From NCBI GenBank assembly GCA_030613745.1, contig JAUWLK010000066.1:1-10976 (forward strand): a stretch of DNA of 10,976 nt, given 5' to 3'. Positions 5,223 through 10,976 of this stretch are shown here, one piece after another. Within the stretch, counting starts at the first letter, position 1. The number at the start of each line of letters is the position of its first letter. Both the position numbers and the translations under genes were made by a program. Below the pieces are notes generated by a model. The model was not told where the DNA came from. It worked only from the letters and a program-made list of their open reading frames with translations, and searched no databases. The stretch comes from Flavobacteriaceae bacterium (GTDB lineage: Bacteria; Bacteroidota; Bacteroidia; Flavobacteriales; Flavobacteriaceae).

Positions 5223-8200
5223 ATGAAACTATTATTGAGTGTGTTTTCTGTTATACTATTTTTTCTTTTTATAACATCCTGTAACAATCAAAAAGAAGCA
5301 CCCCCATTTCCTTATAATGAAAATGAATACGCACAACCTAAAACAAAAAGTTTTGAATTTTCTAAACCCGACACCTTACAATGGGTCACATCAAAATTAA
5401 AAACTTTACCCACCAAAAAATTCTCCTGGAATAGAATTCCTTCAAAGCCTTTTGATATTGGAGAACCATATGCTTTAAAAGCACCTTTAACAACAAAACC
5501 ATTTAACTGGGACAGTTTACCAAGTACCGATTTTAGTTTAGAGAAAATACCAAAACAAGATCTTAGAATAAAAGTATCAGTTTTAGGAGAACCAAAAATA
5601 GTAAAGGCTGCAAACCCTTTAGTACTACCACAATCCTCTCGTGGTGTGATGCAAATAGATATCAATTTTGGCCTACCCGGTACTAACTATTGTAGCATAA
5701 AAGATAAAGATGGGATGCTTTGGTTTGGTACCGGCAATGGAATTGCCAGATATGATTCAGAAAATTTGAAAATATATGGAGAGGATCAAGGTTTAAATGT
5801 TGGAAGTGTATATAGTATGCTTTTCGATACAAATGGAAGACTATGGATTACGGATAATTCAAATTATATTTTTGTTATTGATATTGAAGCCAATCTTATA
5901 TATAAATTTCCAAATTCTAATAATTTATTAGATGTATATGGCATGATGGAGGATAATGAAGAAAGAATTTGGTTTGCAAACAGAGATTTTGGTTATATAA
6001 TAGTTGATCTGAAAGAAAAGTGGTCAAGACAGATTAACCCCAAAAATGGTCTTTTAGGAAATTTTAATATTAAACCATTTCAAGACAGTGAAGGTCTTAT
6101 TTGGCTTTCTACTAATCGAGGTGTTAATGTTTTAGATCTAAAAGCGGGAAAAAATATTACACTTACTAAAGATAATGGATTATTAGGCAATTTTGTGGCT
6201 TCTTTTTATGAAGATAGAGAAGGTAAATTATGGATTACAGGAGGTGGAGGTATTCAAATATTAAATAAAGAAAAAACTGAATTATCCTATTTTACTGCCC
6301 AACAAGGCTTGGAAGGTTTACCAGCTGCCTCTGAAATTTTTCAAGATAATTTAGATAACTTTTGGATCGGTTCTACTAATGGCTTGTTATTTTCTTATGA
6401 TGAAGCTGCCGGAATATTGGAAAAATATGTACTCAATAATACAAATAGCCAATTTGTTTTCAATATTTTGGAAGACCAACAGGGTCAGATTTGGGCATCG
6501 ATTGCCCAGGGTGGTTTGTATAAAATAGATCTAAAAACAGGGAAACCAGGAAATTTTACTAAAGCTAATGGGCTGACAGATAACAGGGTATGGAGAACTT
6601 TAGTAGCTAAAGATGGTAAAATATGGATAGGTACAGAAGGAGGTATTGATGTTTATAATCCAGAAGAAGAGACAATCAAACACTTGGGTACTGAACAAGG
6701 ATTAGTACATGATTATACCTATGTACTTATGGAAGATTCTAAGGGTAGGATTTGGGCATCAGGAAGTAATTTTGGAGTTAGTATCATTGATCCGAAAAAA
6801 GAGATCATAGAAAAATTAACAAAAGAAAAAGGATTAGAAACGAATAGTGTTAGGTATATTTTCGAAGATAAGAACGGACTTGTTTGGATGGGAGGTAATC
6901 CTGGTGAAATACACAAATTTGATCTAGAAAATACTATATATAAAAGTCTAGCCCTAGATACAACTCGAACTCCAGATCTAATTAATGTGATTTTTGAAGA
7001 TAGCAAAAATAATATTTGGTTGGGGTCTCGAAACAATGGTCTTCAAAAAATTGACCCAATAAATAATACACGTGTTAGAATTACTACTGAAAATGGATTA
7101 GCTGGAGACGAAATCATGTCAATTACTGAAGATGAACAAGAAAATGTTTGGGTAGCAACGTTAAAAGGAGTGCAAATAATTGATATAAAAAATAAAGAGC
7201 TAACTACTTTTACTACGGAAGAAGGCTTAGCGGCAAATGATGTGTATGATATTACCGAACATAAAGGAAAATTCTTTTTAGGAAATTCAAAAGGAATCAC
7301 CATTTTAACACCTATAGATAAGGGAGAAAAACAATTTTTATGGAAGGTAAGAACCCTTGGCATCAAGCAAGGAATAAATGGACCTGATATTTCTCAAAAT
7401 AGTATTGATTTTGATAAAAATGGAAGGTTATGGGCAGGAGGATCTCCGCTTAGAGAACTCATTGTAATTGATGAAATAGAAGAAGATACCACTGCTTACC
7501 CAACTGTCATTACCGGAATAAATATAATGGATAAAAAAAGGAGTTTTATTGATGTAAACCTATTAAAAGAAAAAAGAAAAAATTTGGATACCTTATGGGA
7601 TAAAAATAAACCATATAAATTCAATAAAACGGCGAAAGATTCCAGTTACCTTGCACTTAATAATATTAATTGGAGTACCGTAAAAGGCTCACATAATATT
7701 CCTGTTGATTTTACCTTACCTTATACACAAAATTATTTGAGTTTTAATTTTAATGGAGGGCAATTTAGGAACCCTGATAAGGTTGTTTATCGATATATTT
7801 TGGAAGGTATCGATAAAAATTGGAGCCCTATTACCAAAAAAACGGAAAGTGAGAATTATAGAGACCTCCCGCCTGGAGATTATAATCTTAAAGTAGCCTC
7901 AAAAGGTTTTAATGGAGTGTGGAGTGAACCTTCCGAATTAAAATTTACGATCACACCACCCTGGTGGCAAAGCTGGTGGGCCTATACTATTTTTGTAGCA
8001 TTATTTTTGGGCTTGGGCTTGGTTATTTTACACTACCGTTCGCAATGGTTAAAAAAGGAAAACAAAATTTTAGAAGAGAAAGTTAATCATCGTACTGCAC
8101 AACTTAAAAAAACAATCGAAGATCTGGAAAATACACAAAGTCAGTTAATACACTCCGAGAAAATGGCCAGCCTTGGTGAACTTACAGCAGGTATTGCCCA

Positions 8201-8909
8201 TGAAATTCAAAACCCGATGAATTTTATTACTAATTTTTCCGAAGTGAGTATTGAATTGATAGATGAAATGTGTGATGAATTGGACAAAGGAGATGTGGAA
8301 GAGGCAAAAACAATTTCTAAAGACATTGCACAAAATTTAGATAAAATTACCCACCATGGCAAGCGAGCAAGTAGTATTGTAAAAGGTATGCTTGAGCATT
8401 CTCGAAATACTTCCGGTCAAAAAGAATTGACCGATATTAATGTTCTGGCCGATGAGTATTTGCGTTTGTCTTACCATGGATTAAGAGCAAAAAACAAATC
8501 CTTTAATGCCGATTTTAAAACAGATCTGGATGAGAGTTTACCTAAAGTTGAAGTAATCCCTCAGGATCTGGGCAGGGTAATATTAAACTTGATCAATAAT
8601 GCGTTTTATGCGGTTACCTCAATTCCTGAAGAAGAAAAAGATGAAAATTATAAACCATTGGTTACTGTGAGTACAAAAAAGATGGATGATCAAGTACTCA
8701 TTTCTATTAAAGATAATGGACCTGGTATTCCTGATGATATCAAAGAAAAGATCTTTCAACCTTTCTTTACAACCAAACCAACAGGAAAAGGAACCGGACT
8801 CGGTTTATCATTGGCATATGACATTATTACCCAAGCTCATGGAGGAGCAATTAAACTGGATACAGCTCCGGGCAAAGGAACTGAATTTTCCATTTATATC
8901 CCTTTGTAA
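5223..8909 (+). CDS. Two-component propeller sensor histidine kinase with lipoprotein-type N-terminus
   Basis: This 1228-residue sensor kinase resembles Bacteroidota hybrid two-component sensors but has no receiver of its own. Residues 1-20 are a lipoprotein signal (FITSC, C20). Residues 40-115 form a low-complexity stretch with repeated FxW and LP motifs. About 150-750 holds roughly fourteen reg_prop blades, each with a DxxGxxWxGT-like core (for example 162-171, 333-341, 464-472), consistent with two seven-bladed periplasmic propellers. A Y_Y_Y domain occupies about 835-910, ending ITPPWWQSWW. One membrane helix spans about 917-937, followed by a coiled coil. The dimerisation domain has SLGELTAGIAHEIQNP with phospho-acceptor H993. 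The ATPase has its N box at LINNAFYA (N1126), DNGPGI (1164-1169), FQPFFTTK (1178-1185) and GKGTGLGLSL. All kinase motifs are intact. Its partners are presumably the receiver proteins encoded immediately downstream. The ligand is unknown. Confidence 0.93.
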   Translation: MKLLLSVFSVILFFLFITSCNNQKEAPPFPYNENEYAQPKTKSFEFSKPDTLQWVTSKLKTLPTKKFSWNRIPSKPFDIGEPYALKAPLTTKPFNWDSLPSTDFSLEKIPKQDLRIKVSVLGEPKIVKAANPLVLPQSSRGVMQIDINFGLPGTNYCSIKDKDGMLWFGTGNGIARYDSENLKIYGEDQGLNVGSVYSMLFDTNGRLWITDNSNYIFVIDIEANLIYKFPNSNNLLDVYGMMEDNEERIWFANRDFGYIIVDLKEKWSRQINPKNGLLGNFNIKPFQDSEGLIWLSTNRGVNVLDLKAGKNITLTKDNGLLGNFVASFYEDREGKLWITGGGGIQILNKEKTELSYFTAQQGLEGLPAASEIFQDNLDNFWIGSTNGLLFSYDEAAGILEKYVLNNTNSQFVFNILEDQQGQIWASIAQGGLYKIDLKTGKPGNFTKANGLTDNRVWRTLVAKDGKIWIGTEGGIDVYNPEEETIKHLGTEQGLVHDYTYVLMEDSKGRIWASGSNFGVSIIDPKKEIIEKLTKEKGLETNSVRYIFEDKNGLVWMGGNPGEIHKFDLENTIYKSLALDTTRTPDLINVIFEDSKNNIWLGSRNNGLQKIDPINNTRVRITTENGLAGDEIMSITEDEQENVWVATLKGVQIIDIKNKELTTFTTEEGLAANDVYDITEHKGKFFLGNSKGITILTPIDKGEKQFLWKVRTLGIKQGINGPDISQNSIDFDKNGRLWAGGSPLRELIVIDEIEEDTTAYPTVITGINIMDKKRSFIDVNLLKEKRKNLDTLWDKNKPYKFNKTAKDSSYLALNNINWSTVKGSHNIPVDFTLPYTQNYLSFNFNGGQFRNPDKVVYRYILEGIDKNWSPITKKTESENYRDLPPGDYNLKVASKGFNGVWSEPSELKFTITPPWWQSWWAYTIFVALFLGLGLVILHYRSQWLKKENKILEEKVNHRTAQLKKTIEDLENTQSQLIHSEKMASLGELTAGIAHEIQNPMNFITNFSEVSIELIDEMCDELDKGDVEEAKTISKDIAQNLDKITHHGKRASSIVKGMLEHSRNTSGQKELTDINVLADEYLRLSYHGLRAKNKSFNADFKTDLDESLPKVEVIPQDLGRVILNLINNAFYAVTSIPEEEKDENYKPLVTVSTKKMDDQVLISIKDNGPGIPDDIKEKIFQPFFTTKPTGKGTGLGLSLAYDIITQAHGGAIKLDTAPGKGTEFSIYIPL

Positions 8910-8977
8910 CGGGTTTTGATAAATGGTAACAATATATATTAAATACAAATAAAACTAAATACTAAACTAATTAAAAA

Positions 8978-9352
8978 ATGAGAATAATGGTTGTTGACGA
9001 CGAAAAAGATGTTGAAGTCCTTTTTCGTCAGAAATTTAGAAAAGAAGTGAAAAATAAAAGTCTGGATCTGGTATTTGCTTTTTCCGGGCAGGAGGCTTTG
9101 GATATGCTGGAGAAAAGTGATCCGCCAAAGGTGGTTTATATATTTTCAGACATCAATATGCCCGGCATGACCGGACTGGAATTATTAGACAAGGTAAAGA
9201 TGCGTTTTCCACAAATTAAAGTGAGTATGATCTCTGCCTATGGTGATAAAGCCAATTATGATAAAGCAATAGAATCTGGTGCAAAAGAATTTTTCACCAA
9301 ACCCATTGATTTTAATTCACTTAAAGAAGAGATAAAAGCATTGATGAACTAA
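8978..9352 (+). CDS. Single-domain response regulator (receiver only)
   Basis: This 124-residue protein is one CheY-like receiver with no output domain. The acidic pocket is D7-D8, the phosphorylation site is D58 (SDINMPGMTG), the switch residue is S86 (ISAYGD) and the conserved lysine is K108 (TKPID). It lies 68 bases after the sensor kinase gene and 16 bases before the receiver-cyclase gene, on the same strand, so one operon is likely. It could act as a phosphate shuttle, a competing phosphate sink, or a protein-binding switch. Its receiver closely resembles that of the next gene, including SDINMP, SAYGD and TKPIDF, which suggests an in-place duplication and shared kinase partner. Confidence 0.92.
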   Translation: MRIMVVDDEKDVEVLFRQKFRKEVKNKSLDLVFAFSGQEALDMLEKSDPPKVVYIFSDINMPGMTGLELLDKVKMRFPQIKVSMISAYGDKANYDKAIESGAKEFFTKPIDFNSLKEEIKALMN

Positions 9353-9368
9353 TTAGATTTTTATTATT

Positions 9369-10412
9369 ATGATTACCAAAATTCTAGTAGTAGACGACGA
9401 AGAAGATTTAAAGATCTTGATCAAACAAAGATTCAGACAAAAGATACGTCAGAACGAATATGAATTTATTTTTGCCGAGAATGGAAGGCATGCTCTGGAA
9501 CAACTCCTTGAGCATACTGACGTAGATCTGGTTTTGAGCGATATTAATATGCCTGAAATGGATGGGCTAACTTTACTTAGTAAGCTTAGTGAACAAAACT
9601 CCTTGTTAAAATCTATCATGGTATCGGCCTATGGCGATATGGAAAACATTCGTACCGCCATGAATCGTGGTGCTTTCGATTTTATTACCAAACCAATTGA
9701 CTTTAAAGATCTGGAGATTACCATAGAAAAGACCATCGCCCATGTAAATACAATTAAAAAAACCCTGCAAGCTGTTAAAGAAAATAATATTTTACGCATG
9801 TATGTTGATGAAACCGTAATCAACTTTATGGGTAGCAAGGAAATAAAGACGGCATTATTTGACAATGAATCTGTAGAAGGTTCAGTGGCATTTATAGATA
9901 TTTGCGGGTTTACAACCATTAGTGAAAATGAACCTGCTGATAAGATAGTAGAGATGCTAAATGCCTATTTTGACATCATGGTTAAGGAAATAATAAAACA
10001 AGAAGGAACTGTTGATAAATTTTTAGGGGATTCTGTAATGGCTACTTTTAAGGGTAAATATCATATTGACAGAACTATAGAGGCCTGCCTGGCCATAAGA
10101 GATGCCATAAATAAAACCGATTTGAAAATAGGTATAAAATCGTATAAACCACAGGTTTCCATTGGCATCAATAGTGGTGATATGGTTTGGGGAAATATTG
10201 GTTCTTCAACACTACGTCGACTGGATTATACGGTCATTGGAGATGCGGTAAATGTGGCTTCCAGATTGCAGTCGGCAGCCGGAAAAGGAAAAATTTTTAT
10301 TAGCGAAACAAATTATTTAAAAATTAAAGATTCTTTTAATTGCAAGAAAGTTGGTAAAATTAAATTAAAAAATAAAAAAATACCACTAATCGTATACGAA
10401 GTTATTAGTTAA
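9369..10412 (+). CDS. Response regulator fused to a class IIIb adenylate cyclase
   Basis: Residues 1-125 are a receiver with D9-D10, phosphorylation site D58 (SDINMPEMDG), S86 (VSAYGD) and K108 (TKPIDF). A helical linker (about 118-165) joins it to a class III cyclase domain (about 168-347). The catalytic set is complete: metal aspartates D177 (FIDICGFT) and D221 (FLGDSVMA), adenine-specifying K217 (GTVDKFLGD), and T288 in DYTVIGDAVNVASR, followed by N295 and R299. Threonine rather than aspartate at position 288 is the mark of subclass IIIb, several of whose members are stimulated by bicarbonate. ATP to cAMP is therefore the predicted reaction, controlled by phosphorylation from the upstream kinase. 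Cyanobacterial CyaC-like proteins show the same receiver-cyclase logic. The protein is soluble, unlike the TPR cyclase at 1676. After the stop, 10413-10484 shows no clear terminator. Confidence 0.93.
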   Translation: MITKILVVDDEEDLKILIKQRFRQKIRQNEYEFIFAENGRHALEQLLEHTDVDLVLSDINMPEMDGLTLLSKLSEQNSLLKSIMVSAYGDMENIRTAMNRGAFDFITKPIDFKDLEITIEKTIAHVNTIKKTLQAVKENNILRMYVDETVINFMGSKEIKTALFDNESVEGSVAFIDICGFTTISENEPADKIVEMLNAYFDIMVKEIIKQEGTVDKFLGDSVMATFKGKYHIDRTIEACLAIRDAINKTDLKIGIKSYKPQVSIGINSGDMVWGNIGSSTLRRLDYTVIGDAVNVASRLQSAAGKGKIFISETNYLKIKDSFNCKKVGKIKLKNKKIPLIVYEVIS

Positions 10413-10484
10413 CAATATCTATTATTGACAGAATCAGAGTTTTTTTAATAAAAAAATGTGTCCGTAAATGTAGCCTCTAAAATG

Positions 10485-10663
10485 GAATTTGTTTAGGACC
10501 AGGAAGAATTAAAATCAAATTCTGTTGTTCATCATAAATTAGATTGGGATAAAATACAAATTGATTTTTTAGACTGACATCAATATCATACAGATTTTGC
10601 AAAAATAACTGACAACCAAACAAAGAAGAACGAATAAAAGAGTTAAAACTATTAGTTAAATAA
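10485..10663 (+). pseudogene. Decayed 3' fragment of a second HD phosphohydrolase gene
   Basis: Translated with allowance for lesions, this matches the last third of the HD protein encoded at 4092. FLD-stop-HQYHTDFAK lines up with FLEEHHYHTEFAQK, and ERIKELKLLVK is nearly identical to KRIKELKLLVK before a TAA at 10661-10663. An early TAG, an in-frame TGA before HQYHTD, a one-base shift after it, and another stop in the tail make it non-functional. The metal-binding half of the gene is absent. It follows the receiver-cyclase gene, as the intact HD gene follows the DUF5706 gene in the TPR cyclase operon, and faces menF end to end. Similarity before about 10485 is not visible. Confidence 0.75.
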
Positions 10664-10693
10664 TATCAAAAAATATGTGATTTTAGATTCATA

Positions 10694-10976
10694 TTAAAGA
10701 ACTTTTTTCATCACCTCACTTTTTACAACGGTTTCTTCCCACTCTTTTTCGGGGTTACTATCTTTTGTAATACCTCCTCCAATATAAATTATTACTTTTT
10801 TATCCTCGTTAGTAGCTTGGGCAGGTTTAATTTGCATACATCGTAAGTTTACAAATAAATCAGATTGTTCATTGATATTCAATTCACCTAAAAAACCTGT
10901 ATAAAATTCACGGTTATACGATTCGTTTGTTAGAATAAAATTTTTAGCTTTCTCTTTAGGTATACCACAAACAGCA
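10694..10976 (-). CDS. menF: MenF, isochorismate synthase, C-terminal part (runs off the right edge)
   Basis: The minus strand is open from the window edge to the stop at 10694-10696, about 93 codons. It encodes the C-terminal end of a chorismate-binding enzyme: VCGIPKEKA, then REFYTGFLGELN, LFVNLRCMQI, IYIGGGITKDSNPEKEWEET and a final KSEVMKKVL. The GGGITxxSxPExEWxET ending is characteristic of isochorismate synthases (MenF/EntC type), which convert chorismate to isochorismate. Because menD lies on the same strand at the other end of the window, menaquinone synthesis is the likely role, rather than a siderophore. The gene starts beyond the window. Its broken duplicate end is at 4705-4950. 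Confidence 0.9.
   Translation of the reverse strand, partial: AVCGIPKEKAKNFILTNESYNREFYTGFLGELNINEQSDLFVNLRCMQIKPAQATNEDKKVIIYIGGGITKDSNPEKEWEETVVKSEVMKKVL

Larger units (their letters stand above)
10485..10976. repeat. Right copy of the HD-end/menF-end direct repeat
   Basis: This is the counterpart of the repeat at about 4568-4950, in the same order and orientation, with the HD end first and then the menF end on the opposite strand. Here menF is intact to the window edge and the HD gene is the decayed partner, the reverse of the left copy. Clear matching with the left copy ends about 10930, where the left copy's menF fragment fades. About 5.5 kb, including the whole sensor kinase operon, lies between the copies. 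Confidence 0.75.

Noticed and set aside
5312..5665. Minus-strand open frame of 117 codons within the sensor gene
   Set aside because: It lies wholly opposite the N-terminal part of the sensor kinase, has no recognisable domain, and is a by-product of the real gene's codon use. The same applies to minus-strand frames at 6719-7036, 7043-7366, 8145-8333 and 9629-9919, and to the plus-strand frame at 8686-8919.
8910..8977. Separate promoter for the receiver genes
   Set aside because: No TAnnTTTG-like element with a spaced -33 box was found in the 68-base gap; read-through from the sensor kinase gene is simpler.
10413..10484. Intrinsic terminator after the receiver-cyclase gene
   Set aside because: A T-run occurs near 10440, but I could not find a convincing GC-containing stem before it.
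10694..10882. A separate 62-residue protein starting at 10882
   Set aside because: The frame continues open upstream to the window edge with strong MenF motifs (VCGIPKEKA, REFYTGFLGEL), so this is the end of menF and not an independent gene.
4092..10976. Transposon insertion as the source of the repeated flanks
   Set aside because: No transposase frame, terminal inverted repeats or short target duplication was found. The repeated units are gene ends several hundred bases long, which fits homologous recombination better.
1..10976. tRNA, rRNA, CRISPR array or riboswitch
   Set aside because: No cloverleaf-like segment, regularly spaced short repeats or known aptamer pattern was visible in the intergenic regions.

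Overview
The window looks like a piece of chromosome from a member of the Bacteroidota, most likely a Flavobacteriaceae relative. The DNA is strongly AT-rich and the genes lack obvious Shine-Dalgarno sequences. Several leaders carry the Bacteroidota-type -7 element TAnnTTTG. The protein families are also typical: a two-component propeller sensor with a Y_Y_Y domain, a TPR adenylate cyclase, and menaquinone-type MenD and MenF. This assignment is inferred from protein style; no species marker is present.

Layout. At the left edge (1-994, minus strand) lies the first part of menD. At the right edge (10694-10976, minus strand) lies the last part of menF, the isochorismate synthase that supplies MenD's substrate. 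Both point the same way, and about 9.7 kb of signalling genes on the opposite strand sits between them.

The signalling DNA falls into two modules. Module 1 (1178-4691) encodes an unknown lipoprotein, a TPR/transmembrane class III adenylate cyclase, a small membrane protein of the DUF5706 (PycTM, Pycsar effector) type, and an HD-domain phosphohydrolase. This is a cyclic-nucleotide synthesis, membrane effector and probable hydrolysis cassette. It is the best candidate here for a little-described Pycsar-like system, but the cyclase residues predict cAMP rather than a cyclic pyrimidine. Module 2 (5223-10412) encodes a 1228-residue propeller sensor kinase, a receiver-only response regulator, and a response regulator fused to a second adenylate cyclase of a different subclass (IIIb). 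Neither regulator has a DNA-binding output, so this phosphorelay appears to end in cAMP.

Scars. The end of the HD gene and the convergent end of menF occur twice, at about 4568-4950 and about 10485-10976. In the left copy the HD gene is intact and menF is a broken fragment. In the right copy menF is intact and the HD gene is a broken fragment. A short tail resembling a sterol desaturase C-terminus (4953-5099) follows the left copy. The arrangement matches an integration or duplication event that placed module 2 between an ancestral convergent HD/menF pair.

Inferred working model: module 1 makes cAMP in response to a periplasmic or protein-interaction signal sensed by the TPR domain. Module 2 adds a second, phosphorylation-controlled cAMP source. 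The DUF5706 membrane protein could be the responder and the HD protein could remove the signal. No CRP-type cAMP receptor is visible in the window. No tRNA, rRNA, CRISPR array or transposase gene was seen.
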